A stretch of 64,000 nucleotides of DNA, taken from Arthrobacter livingstonensis (GTDB lineage Bacteria; Actinomycetota; Actinomycetes; Actinomycetales; Micrococcaceae). This document shows positions 15,902 through 23,615 of this stretch, piece after piece (the stretch's first letter is position 1; every line of letters begins with the position of its first letter). The notes beneath the pieces are model-generated. The model ran no database searches. It was given only the letters and a program-made list of their open reading frames with translations, and was not told the DNA's origin. Position numbers and translations under genes: made by a program. Location: NCBI RefSeq assembly GCF_003219815.1, contig NZ_QJVD01000008.1, positions 122,126 through 186,125 on the forward strand. Direction: 5' to 3'.

Positions 15902-16348
15902 CTAAAGTCGGCAGACAAGCGATGCCGTTCCTCTTGCATTCCCGGCTTGTCGAAGCTGTGCAAACCTGTGACCCTCCGTCGTGACAGGTGGCTCTCTTGA
16001 GTTCTGGACCGGTGGATGTGCGGTGGACCGGGCGAACCGCGGCACCTGCGGGGGCGCCTCGGCAGACGTCTTCCGGACGCAGGCAGCCGCATCACGGAAG
16101 AGCCGGCCCTTGGCGCACATGAGCCACACATGCCCGGCGACAAGGTTGTTGCGGACCCGCTGGATTCGGTGCGAATGGACCCGGGACGCCAGGACGACAC
16201 AGCCAGGGGAGGCTTGCGGGAAGTCCGGGGCGATCGTGACAACACGGATGCCGGCGTCATCGTCATTGGCGACGGAGATGACCCGATAATTGGGGAGACT
16301 GAAGAGTGCCGTGGCCGCGGAAGGGCACAACTGGGTTGGCTGATTCAA
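15902..16348 (-). pseudogene. ISL3-family transposase remnant (N-terminal zinc-ribbon part)
   Basis: About 100 residues follow the ISL3 transposase N-terminus: LFSLPNYRVISVANDDDAG, IRVVTIAP, then HSHRIQRVRNNLVAGHV, a GRLFRDAAACVRKT block and PQVPRFARST. Several zinc-ligand cysteines are missing (GCVVLASRV where CxxC is expected). The catalytic DDE domain is absent, and the frame runs into unrelated sequence after about 16040. GGCTCTCTTG at 15990-15999 resembles an ISL3 terminal repeat. The element is dead. Confidence 0.65.
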
Positions 16349-16639
16349 GGCTCGAGGTTATTGACCTGGGAAGAATGCCAGACACATCCATCTCATCAGA
16401 GCAGGGCCATGGACCCCTATCTTGCTACGACGCGAACCCCGGTTTCACCACCAACCGCGAAGAGCCTACTGATCTAGTCTTAGAAGATCAGGGACGGCGT
16501 GAGGGGAGTCCTTGGGTTCATTGGCGATGGCAGCCAGAGATCAGGCCGTTGGTGTTCTCTTTGCTGGGATCCGGGCTCATCTGGATGAGGCTGCCGTATT
16601 CCGCGGTGGGTGTCGGTGGTGTGGGATTACATCGCACGT
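16349..16639. other. No gene seen
   Basis: Open frames here (for example plus 16306-16662) have no recognisable domain and no ribosome-binding site. Base composition is lower in GC than in the flanking operons. It is probably degenerate DNA beside the transposase relic. Confidence 0.4.
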
Positions 16640-16846
16640 TTAGGTTTCATCGGACTGGTTGAAGCGGCGCTTGGCTACGAGTGTCAGTGCCATGAGGAGG
16701 CTCAGGACACCGGCGCTGCCGTCGATGAGTTCCCAGAAACCGGCACGCCAGCTAACGGTGGTCTCTATTTGTGCCGGGATTGCCTCGGCTGTCTTTGCCT
16801 TCGAGCAACTGGGCGCCAGTTCGACGGCGTGTTTCGCACCGTCCAT
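16640..16846 (-). CDS. Small hypothetical protein with one membrane helix
   Basis: 68 residues from ATG 16846, with a hydrophobic stretch GSAGVLSLLMALTLVAKRRF near the C-terminus followed by basic residues (an inside-positive anchor). It begins 12 bases after the stop of the hypothetical gene at 16859-17146, so the two may form a small operon. I do not recognise it, and it could be spurious. Confidence 0.3.
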   Translation of the reverse strand: MDGAKHAVELAPSCSKAKTAEAIPAQIETTVSWRAGFWELIDGSAGVLSLLMALTLVAKRRFNQSDET

Positions 16847-16858
16847 TGTCGGTTACGG

Positions 16859-17146
16859 CTAATCGGACCCGATTCCCCATTGCTCGGCGGCTTCCAACCA
16901 TGCGGCGTGTAGTTCCGCGCGGGCGGCGGGCATCACTGCATATTCAAACACGGCACGCTCCCATGAGTAGGCAGGCGGGCGATGCTCCCATGCCTCGCTC
17001 AGGGCCAACTGTGCCGCCTCGTAGCGGGGGGACGAGACGGTTGTATATTGTCCGTCCGGTTCCATGATGTCGGCGCCGTCACTCAGGTCAGGGAATGTGT
17101 CCGGACTTTTCGTGCCTGCAAGCTGTGCAGGATACCTGTGTGCCAC
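16859..17146 (-). CDS. Hypothetical protein
   Basis: 95 residues from GTG 17146, acidic and rich in Ala, Glu and Trp (RYEAAQLALSEAWEHRP, RAELHAAWLEAAEQWGIG). Helical and soluble by composition. No family recognised. Codon use looks like a real actinobacterial gene, and a possible second gene follows 12 bases later. Confidence 0.45.
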   Translation of the reverse strand: MAHRYPAQLAGTKSPDTFPDLSDGADIMEPDGQYTTVSSPRYEAAQLALSEAWEHRPPAYSWERAVFEYAVMPAARAELHAAWLEAAEQWGIGSD

Positions 17147-17202
17147 GGCTGAGACCTTCGATTCAATGACTGGATCCTCGCTGAATGTCCTATGAACAGG
17201 TT

Positions 17203-17316
17203 ATGAAAATCCCTGAAAGTTGGCACGAGTGGTGGGTACTCGTCTTCCGGTTACTCGAGTGGCTCGGAGGGCGGGTTCTACTTGGTTTATCCAAGTGGTG
17301 GCACCAGCAACTTTAG
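17203..17316 (+). CDS. 37-residue tryptophan-rich micro-ORF
   Basis: ATG 17203 to TAG 17316. The peptide begins MKIPESWHEWWVLVFRLLEW and ends LGLSKWWHQQL. Six of 37 residues are Trp, set in an amphipathic hydrophobic pattern with scattered Lys, Arg and His. ACAGG stands just before TTATG as a weak ribosome-binding site. The composition recalls leaderless Trp-rich bacteriocins and type I toxins, but no homology is claimed. It lies alone in a degenerate region and may be chance. Confidence 0.25.
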   Translation: MKIPESWHEWWVLVFRLLEWLGGRVLLGLSKWWHQQL

Positions 17317-17421
17317 ACAGAGCGATGGCGGCAGGGAGGACTCGGCAGGCATCCATGCCTCTTTGAGGGGTTTGATGCGTTTCGTCCAAGTCGGGGCGGT
17401 TTGGTCGAGGTGGTGGGCCGT

Positions 17422-17712
17422 TTAGATGGTGATTCCCGCCAGTGTCGCAGCCCATTGTGCATCTTTGAGTTTTGGGCTTCGTTGGAGTAGCGGCATCCCT
17501 GCTTTCAGTGATGTGCCGGCATAGTCGGCGAGCATTTTGATGGCGAATTTAAAATCTCTCTTGGCAGGGAGGGCCGAAAGAGCTGCAGCGAAATCGCGTC
17601 GTTCCGGGTCGTGGTCGCTACCGTGGGGGATATCGGTTGCGGTGGTCAGTGAGAGACCTGGCGCGGCCAAAAGCGCAACAACAGGATCGGACCTGTCGCA
17701 TGGTCCGAGCAT
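17422..17712 (-). CDS. Hypothetical protein or gene stump
   Basis: About 96 residues from ATG 17712, just after the stop of the exporter gene on the same strand. The C-terminal part looks coding (RRDFAAALSALPAKRDFKFA, IKMLADYAGTSLKAGMPLLQ, then RSPKLKDAQWA). The N-terminus is poor. No family recognised. The frame continues upstream into the exporter gene, so the start is uncertain. Confidence 0.35.
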   Translation of the reverse strand: MLGPCDRSDPVVALLAAPGLSLTTATDIPHGSDHDPERRDFAAALSALPAKRDFKFAIKMLADYAGTSLKAGMPLLQRSPKLKDAQWAATLAGITI

Positions 17713-17726
17713 CACGCAAAATCCGG

Positions 17727-18779
17727 TTAGGTAATCACTACAGCGAAGTAGGCGAGTACCGCGATGATCGTCCACGACAGAAGCGCGACAATCAGAGCCC
17801 GCCACCCGGTAAGAACGAGCTCGACCAGTCGGACTGCGGTCCCCAGGCCGACAAGGGCGATTGCCAGGAGACCAGTTTGCACTGTCGATATTGCTTCGAG
17901 AAGCGGAACGGGGACGGACGCAAAGCTGCGGATCAGAATGGCAGCGATGAACCCGGCAACGAATAGCGGCACTAGGGGTGGTCGATTCCCTGCATCGAGT
18001 GCGCCGCCGCTGTTCCTTCTGACCACCGCTGACGCGATCGCCACCATGGGTGCTAGGGCAATGACTCGCGTTAGCTTTACCACGACAGCCACGGCCAGGG
18101 CTGCACTGCCCGCAACTTGCGCTGTCGCTACTACCTGGCCGACATCATGCACACTTGCTCCGACCCATTTGCCGTAGGCAATGGCATCAAGGTTGAGCGG
18201 GTGCCACAGCATCGGCAAGACTGCGATTGCCAGCGTACCGCATAGGGTGACGAGCGCTACCGGGGTGGCTGTTTCCTCGTCTTTCGCCTTAATTACCCCG
18301 CTCATTGCCCCAATGGCGGATGCTCCACAGATGGAGAATCCCGTGGCGATCAGCAATGGCTCATGCCCCGGAAGGCGGAACAGTTTGCCGATCCAAAGGG
18401 TTGCGATGAAGGTCAATACCAGGACAACAATGACACCGACGATTGGTTTCCAGCCCAGCCGCCCTACGTCCGCAAGACTGAGCTGGAAACCCAGCAGGAC
18501 GATGCCGATCCGCATGAATCGACGCGAGACGAGCTTAAGTCCAGGGGCCAGGACGCCAGTGATCGACGCCCTCGCGAAGGGCAGTTGCGTACATATGATT
18601 CCTATCATTACAGCCGCAGTGAGTAGCGGTATGAAGGGGATAATTACATGCACTAGCCACGCCATGAGCGCCACCGCCGAAGCGAAGAGTGCACCGGGAA
18701 CCCATGCTGTGCCGAATCGTGGCTTGTTGGTGCGAAATTTTGAAGGACGGTTCATCACGGGTATCGACTGTGAATCCAT
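17727..18779 (-). CDS. YeiH-family (UPF0324) membrane protein, putative sulfate/anion exporter
   Basis: 350 residues with about ten hydrophobic helices. Family signatures are GFSICGASAIGAMSGVIKAK with DEETATPVALVTLCGTLAI, and VGASVHDVGQVVATAQVAGS. The family is annotated as putative sulfate exporters from sulfoacetate and taurine degraders; transport has not been generally proven. GGAG lies about 9 bases before ATG 18779. The divergent LysR gene and a palindrome between them mirror the yeiE-yeiH arrangement of enterobacteria, suggesting control by that regulator. Confidence 0.9.
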   Translation of the reverse strand: MDSQSIPVMNRPSKFRTNKPRFGTAWVPGALFASAVALMAWLVHVIIPFIPLLTAAVMIGIICTQLPFARASITGVLAPGLKLVSRRFMRIGIVLLGFQLSLADVGRLGWKPIVGVIVVLVLTFIATLWIGKLFRLPGHEPLLIATGFSICGASAIGAMSGVIKAKDEETATPVALVTLCGTLAIAVLPMLWHPLNLDAIAYGKWVGASVHDVGQVVATAQVAGSAALAVAVVVKLTRVIALAPMVAIASAVVRRNSGGALDAGNRPPLVPLFVAGFIAAILIRSFASVPVPLLEAISTVQTGLLAIALVGLGTAVRLVELVLTGWRALIVALLSWTIIAVLAYFAVVIT

Positions 18780-18817
18780 TTCTCATGCTCCTTACGTTGC
18801 GGTGGGCCCGGGATGTA

Positions 18818-18836
18818 TCAAATCGCAGAAATTTGA
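18818..18836. promoter_or_regulatory. Candidate LysR site TCAAAT-N7-ATTTGA
   Basis: An inverted repeat of the T-N11-A type lies 39 bases upstream of the exporter start, within the divergent intergenic region shared with the LysR gene at 19042. Confidence 0.45.
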
Positions 18837-19041
18837 AGAACGGCGACGGGAAAATTCAAGGCATCGGGTGTGCGGGTGCTTAGTGGGCTGGCGTCGGCAG
18901 GAACTACGCAGCCCATTGGAACTGGTCCGGAAGCGTTCATCTCTGCGCCGGAAGGCTTGGTGCGGTTCCATACTTTGACCATGTCACGGCCGACAATCAC
19001 GCAGTAGCCGGGATTCCACCATTGGGGCATATGATGCTGAT

Positions 19042-19971
19042 ATGGTCGACGACTCCCCGGCAAGGCTGCCAGCCCATAAATGGCTGGAACTCTCGGCCGT
19101 GCGCCTGCTCGTGGCAATTGCTGACGCCGGCAGCGTTAGTGCAGGCGCCCGCATGATCGGCATGGCCCAGTCCAACTCCAGCCGGGCAATGGCGACATTG
19201 GAACGGCGCCTCGGTTACCCACTGCTAAACCGCTCCACCCGGGGATCGCAACTGACCACCGAAGGAGTGCTTACCGTTGAATGGGCACGAGAGATCCTCG
19301 ACGCGACCGACAGGTTTGCGGCTGGTGCTGCGGCGTTGGCCTCACCGGCGGACACTGAATTGGTGGTGGGTGCCAGTATGACCGTAGCGGAGTATCTCGT
19401 GCCAGGCTGGCTCAGCACATTCCGGCACGAATGCAAGGACGTCCAAACCACTCTGCGCATCAACAATTCCCGCCGCGTCATCGAGGGGGTGCGCTCAGGG
19501 GAGCTGGCCCTCGGGTTCATCGAAACCCCTGACGTCCCCGGTGACGTTCACAGCATCCGCATCATGACCGACCATCTCACCGTTGTGGTCTCCCCTGAGC
19601 ATCCATGGGCAGCACGCACCGAGCCGCTCACCCATGAGGTTCTGGCATCCACGCCGCTAATTGAGCGCGAGGATGGATCGGGCACCCGCGCGGCTCTGGA
19701 CGCGACAATAGGGACCGAAAGGGCCCGGCCCATCGCCGAACTGAACAGCAATTCCGCGATTTGCTTGAGCGTCATGGCTGGACTCGGTCCGGCCGTGCTA
19801 AGCAACCTGACCGTACAAGGAGCACTCAGGGCTGGGCGGTTGCTCCAGGTCCCCATCACCGGTCCGCGCCTCGAACGCGACCTGCGGTGCATCTGGTTCG
19901 GGGTCCGCCGACCTGTGGGCGCCGCTGGACGCCTCCTCGACATCGCACTGAAAACCGCGCCGGCTTCGTGA
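19042..19971 (+). CDS. LysR-type regulator, divergent from the YeiH-like exporter
   Basis: 309 residues. The winged-helix segment (LELSAVRLLVAIADAGSVSA, RMIGMAQSNSSRAMATLERR) is followed by LLNRSTRGSQLTTEG and an effector domain starting ELVVGASMTVAEYLVPGWL, resembling the CysL/YeiE branch. The gene pair and shared operator suggest it senses a sulfur compound or similar anion and controls the exporter; this is inferred from the enterobacterial parallel. ATG 19042 lacks a strong ribosome-binding site. Confidence 0.9.
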   Translation: MVDDSPARLPAHKWLELSAVRLLVAIADAGSVSAGARMIGMAQSNSSRAMATLERRLGYPLLNRSTRGSQLTTEGVLTVEWAREILDATDRFAAGAAALASPADTELVVGASMTVAEYLVPGWLSTFRHECKDVQTTLRINNSRRVIEGVRSGELALGFIETPDVPGDVHSIRIMTDHLTVVVSPEHPWAARTEPLTHEVLASTPLIEREDGSGTRAALDATIGTERARPIAELNSNSAICLSVMAGLGPAVLSNLTVQGALRAGRLLQVPITGPRLERDLRCIWFGVRRPVGAAGRLLDIALKTAPAS

Positions 19972-19983
19972 TCTGACCTCACA

Positions 19984-20175
19984 CGGGCATTGGGCGGACT
20001 CCACGACGCAGGCCAGTCCATCAAGGGGCTCTACGCCGCAGAGATCGACCTGACCCCGGACATGGGCGGGCATTACCCGACAGACGGTATCAACCCTGGC
20101 CCCGCCCTGACATTTGGCCACATCACCGGGCGCGATCTGGCAAACGCCACGCACTACGAAGACGACGGCGGCACA
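19984..20175 (+). pseudogene. C-terminal stump of an FAD-dependent dehydrogenase (fumarate reductase/ketosteroid dehydrogenase family)
   Basis: The plus frame reads SIKGLYAAEIDLTPDMGGHY, PTDGINPGPALTFGHITGRD, LANA. This is the conserved end of the fumarate reductase/KstD flavoprotein family (GLYAAGN..MGG.YPG.G...GPALTFG). All upstream domains are missing, replaced by the LysR gene end 12 bases before. It is a clear gene remnant. Confidence 0.65.
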
Positions 20176-20233
20176 GCCCCGACGAAGGCCCGGCCGTGTC
20201 AGTCCGGCAGCGCCCCTCCGTTAGGATCGAGCC

Positions 20234-20674
20234 ATGACTACCGGCGACATCACCTTCCATACCCGCAAGTGGGTCCGCCCTGAAGACCTCAACGCCAACG
20301 GCACGCTCTTCGGCGGCAGCCTGCTGCGCTGGATCGATGAAGAAGCAGCGATCTACGCCATTGTCCAGCTTGGCAATGGAAATGCGGTCACGAAGTACAT
20401 GTCGGAGATCAACTTCGTCTCCTCCGCAGCACAGGGCGACCTCATCGAAATGGGGTTGACGGCAACCCACTTTGGCCGCACCTCGCTGACCATGCGTGCC
20501 GAGGTGCGGAACATGTTCACCCGCCAGTCAATCCTGACCATTGAGAAGATCGTCTTCGTGAACCTGGGCAAGGATGGTCTGCCGGCTCCGCACGGCTACA
20601 CGACCATTACCTACGACCGTGATCGCGTTCCGCACCAGCACCAGCACCAGCACCTCGGCGCCATCGCGACGTAG
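20234..20674 (+). CDS. Hotdog-fold acyl-CoA thioesterase (YciA/ACOT type)
   Basis: 146 residues. The motif LNANGTLFGGSLLRWIDEEAA near residues 19-39 contains the catalytic-helix signature (N-x-x-G-x-x-F/G-G-x-L-L-x-W-x-D). VTKYMSEINFVSSAAQGDLI and a final beta strand follow. It hydrolyses acyl-CoA to free acid and CoA in the cytoplasm; chain length is not predictable. The C-terminus carries HQHQHQH, a natural metal-binding-like tail. AGGA precedes ATG 20234. Confidence 0.88.
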   Translation: MTTGDITFHTRKWVRPEDLNANGTLFGGSLLRWIDEEAAIYAIVQLGNGNAVTKYMSEINFVSSAAQGDLIEMGLTATHFGRTSLTMRAEVRNMFTRQSILTIEKIVFVNLGKDGLPAPHGYTTITYDRDRVPHQHQHQHLGAIAT

Positions 20675-20869
20675 CCTCGGACCAGCGGGCCGAATCTCCA
20701 AAAATGCGGGTGAAGTCTGCCCTCGTTGTGGGCGGCCGGCGAATGCCTGGGGGCGCCGGCGGAATTCACATGCACCGGCTCACTCGATACTGCGTAACAT
20801 GGCAGCTACGCAGGTCGCCGGCCTGCCATGATTGCGCGAACCGCGCGGGAAGAAGGAGTCACTTTGGAC

Positions 20870-21232
20870 ATGCGATTGGAATTGGTCCCCCTACCCTCGA
20901 CCGATGTGGACCGAAGCAAGGCTTTCTACCTTGATCAGGTAGGTTTCATCCTCGATCACGATGTTGAGCCGGGTAACGGCATGCGTGTTGTCCAGCTGAC
21001 GCCGCCGGGATCAGCTTGTTCCGTCGTGATTGGCGTGGGGATCAGCGATCCCCACGCAGCACCCGTGCATGGGCTGCATCTTGTGGTGGAGGACCTTGAT
21101 GCCGTCCGCCGCACACTGCTCGGGAACGGGGTTGACGTGTCTGACGTCAGCGACATGGGTGGAGGCGTCCGGTATGCGTACTTTAGCGATCCCGACGGTA
21201 ATTCCTGGGCCCTGCAACAAATTTCCGGCTAA
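20870..21232 (+). CDS. VOC (glyoxalase/bleomycin resistance) superfamily protein
   Basis: About 120 residues with the paired beta-alpha-beta modules of VOC proteins: VPLPSTDVDRSKAFYLDQVG at the start and VRYAYFSDPDGNSWALQQI at the end. Metal or ligand residues could include His in GLHLVVEDLD and Glu-equivalents, but the activity is unknown. A GGAG at about 20854-20857 favours either TTG 20864 or ATG 20870; the longer frame from 20828 has no homology. Single gene. Confidence 0.8.
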   Translation: MRLELVPLPSTDVDRSKAFYLDQVGFILDHDVEPGNGMRVVQLTPPGSACSVVIGVGISDPHAAPVHGLHLVVEDLDAVRRTLLGNGVDVSDVSDMGGGVRYAYFSDPDGNSWALQQISG

Positions 21233-21366
21233 CCATACTTAGGAGAAAGTGCCCGAGGCCGAAGCAATTCCCTGTGGGGACCATCCGCGAAGGCGATATG
21301 TCACCGGAGCTTTCCAAGCGAACCCAAAGCGTCGAGACGGCGAGGACCAGTCATCGAACCCCTGGC

Positions 21367-21800
21367 TCAGTCCGGTGGTGACCCCGCTGTTACCTGCCAG
21401 ACATGACCGTCCGGATCGGTGAAGGCGCCTGCATGACCCCAGGGCTGTTGCGTGGGTTCGGTGACCATCGCGCCGCCCGCCTGCTGTGCCTTCAGGACCA
21501 GTTCATCCACGCCTGATTCGCTGCCGGCTGTGATGCTGATGAAGCACTCACTATGGCTGCTTTGTGCAACCATGCGGTTCCCCACGACCCACCCAAAGCC
21601 TCCTGTCGGAATGAGCATGAGTCGGAGTCCGTCATTGAGACGGAACTGCAACGGCTCCGGCACGCCGTCGTCGGCAGGCTCGCCCACGGGGTGTAAACCA
21701 AGTCCTGTGGTGTAGAAGGCGAAGGATTTGCGGCGATCGGCAATGGGCAGGCTGACGATTATTGGTGAGCGCTTGATGCCTTCACTAGGGACCTGGGCTC
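21367..21800 (-). pseudogene. VOC-family protein gene without a canonical start
   Basis: The frame encodes an intact-looking VOC protein of about 140 residues. N-terminal SPIIVSLPIADRRKSFAFYT (residues coded at about 21710-21770) leads to GHAGAFTDPDGHVWQVTAGS at the end. Between the in-frame TGA at 21799 and the first GTG (21687, inside the domain) there is no ATG, GTG or TTG. Either translation starts at a rare codon or the 5' end was lost to a frameshift. A shorter product from 21687 would lack the first beta-alpha unit. Confidence 0.6.
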
Positions 21801-22125
21801 AATAGACGCGGGGGCATCAAAAACCGTTTCGCGCCCGCCCTGGACAATCGACAATTCAGGAGTTCGCCGAGCGGGGATCGAGCTTTACATGCCGGGGCAG
21901 TCGACAACAACGCCGAAGTGCTGATCGACACCCTAACCCTCCCTTTCCCCGATACCGGCTACCCCGCACCCTTAACGGGCTTCGCATGGTCAATGAAGTC
22001 GCATCCGCCTCGACGGACCGCTCCGCGGCAGCCACCTAGGTTTGGCGCCACGGCAGTGCCGAAACAGCGGACAGGGACTGCCAGTACCCTGATCAACAGG
22101 GACTCCCGCGAACCGCCATAATCAC
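21801..22125. other. No gene seen
   Basis: Only short frames without family features are present. The stretch lies between the damaged VOC gene and the regulator stump and is best read as decayed DNA. Confidence 0.4.
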
Positions 22126-22275
22126 ATGGATCTGCCGGCGAATGTCGGACAGTCCCTCATCGTGTACGGGGCCGAGCCGGGGTCCGTGACGGAGAAGGGG
22201 CTGCGGCTTCTTTCCATTTGGGCCGCGGCGAACGAGCAGCAAGCGGAGGCTGAAGAGGCCAACCTCAACTCCTGA
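22126..22275 (+). pseudogene. C-terminal stump of a helix-turn-helix regulator with MmyB-like ligand domain
   Basis: The 49-residue frame reads MDLPANVGQSLIVYGAEPGS, then VTEKGLRLLSIWAA. This is the conserved end of XRE regulators carrying the MmyB-like domain (LPADPGQ.LVVYTAEPGSP...LRLL..WA). The HTH and most of the ligand domain are missing. The remaining 350 bases to the next gene hold nothing recognisable. Confidence 0.6.
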
Positions 22276-22626
22276 ATCACGGACATCAGGCTTCTCCCAC
22301 CAACGAGGACCCGTGAGAACCTTTGGCCTGCCGGACCGGGGCTGATCCTCGCAAACGCTGACACCTGGCGGGAATTCCACAGGTGACCGTCATATCCCAG
22401 TGGTTTCACTACCGCGTCTTGCGTCGGCGCTTCGCATCCATAGCGCCCAACAGACGGCGTTGGCGGCCCGGGAGCGGCGGGCCGGCAGGATGCAGGGATG
22501 GGGAACCACAGACGTTTTTGCAAATTGTCGCGTGTGTTGGCCTGCAGTTCACCCGGGCGGTGGTTGGATGGAGGTACATGAGAGGGACACGGCACCCGCC
22601 GCATCCACCCGACCATTAAGGCAGTC

Positions 22627-23568
22627 ATGGACTACATCGAGGCCGAGCATCCCCGGCCGCGCCACTTCCTGCTTCACCTGAGCGACACCCACCTGCTGGG
22701 CGGCCCGGGCCCCCTTTACGGTGCTGTGGACAGTGAGGAGCGGCTGCGCCAAATCTTCGCCGGGATCGCGGCGTCGGGCGCCCGGCCGGAGGCGGTCATC
22801 TTTACCGGCGACCTGACCGACAAGGGGGAGCCCGAGGCGTACGCCAAGCTGCGCCGGATCGTGGAGCCGGCCTGCAAGGACCTGGGTGCGGAAGTGATCT
22901 GGGCCATGGGGAACCACGACCATCGCGGAAACTTCCGCGCAGGCCTGCTGGGGGAACCAGCGGACGGCGCGCCCGTAGACCACACCCACTTCCTGAACGG
23001 GCTGCGGGTCATCACCTTGGACACGTCGGTGCCGGGCTTCCACCACGGCGAGCTCGGTGCGGAACAGCTGGAGTGGCTGGCCGGGGAACTCGCCACTCCC
23101 GCGCCGGACGGCACCATCCTGGCACTCCACCACCCGCCGGTGCCCAGCGTGCTGGACCTGTCCGTGCTGGTCGAGCTGCGCCGGCAGTCCGAGCTGGCAG
23201 CCGTGTTGCGTGGCTCGGATGTCCGCACCATTCTGGCTGGCCACCTGCACTACTCGACCACTGCCATGTTCGCTGGGATCCCGGTGTCCGTCGCCTCGGC
23301 CACGTGTTACACGCAGGACCTGAATGTCCCGGTGGGTGGCACCCGAGGCCGCGATGGCGGGCAGGCCTTCAACCTGGTCCACGTGTACGAGCACACCATT
23401 GTCCACTCAACCGTTCCGCTGGGCGCCGGCCCGACCGTCGGCGAGCAGGTCAGTGCCGAGGAGACCCAGGCCCGCCTCGACGCGGCCGGGGTGCGCATCC
23501 CCGACCACGCCCCGCGCACCACGGGCATCCCGGTCCAGGCACGACGGCGCGGGCTGGCGCCACGCTAA
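22627..23568 (+). CDS. CpdA/Rv0805-type metallophosphoesterase (cyclic nucleotide phosphodiesterase-like)
   Basis: 313 residues. All calcineurin-like metal motifs are present in order: [29 protein letters not shown] and [10 protein letters not shown]. The family includes 3',5'-cAMP phosphodiesterases with a dinuclear Fe/Mn centre in the cytoplasm. The C-terminal 50 residues after about 265 are extra and charged, ending [14 protein letters not shown] lies just upstream of ATG 22627. The next gene is convergent. Confidence 0.9.
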   Translation: MDYIEAEHPRPRHFLLHLSDTHLLGGPGPLYGAVDSEERLRQIFAGIAASGARPEAVIFTGDLTDKGEPEAYAKLRRIVEPACKDLGAEVIWAMGNHDHRGNFRAGLLGEPADGAPVDHTHFLNGLRVITLDTSVPGFHHGELGAEQLEWLAGELATPAPDGTILALHHPPVPSVLDLSVLVELRRQSELAAVLRGSDVRTILAGHLHYSTTAMFAGIPVSVASATCYTQDLNVPVGGTRGRDGGQAFNLVHVYEHTIVHSTVPLGAGPTVGEQVSAEETQARLDAAGVRIPDHAPRTTGIPVQARRRGLAPR

Positions 23569-23615
23569 ACCCCACCCCCGCTGTGAGCCGACAGTGCCCC
23601 GCGGCAGCGGACGGG

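Noticed and set aside
17201-17455. 84-residue minus-strand frame
   Set aside because: Pro/Arg-rich, no ribosome-binding site and no domain; overlaps a better micro-ORF on the other strand.
20641-20665. HQHQHQH tail of the thioesterase as a special metal-binding adaptation
   Set aside because: Short CAC/CAG repeats arise easily by slippage and no other evidence supports a metal function.
22122-22628. 168-residue minus-strand frame
   Set aside because: Composition is random-like, and the opposite strand carries a recognisable MmyB-domain tail.
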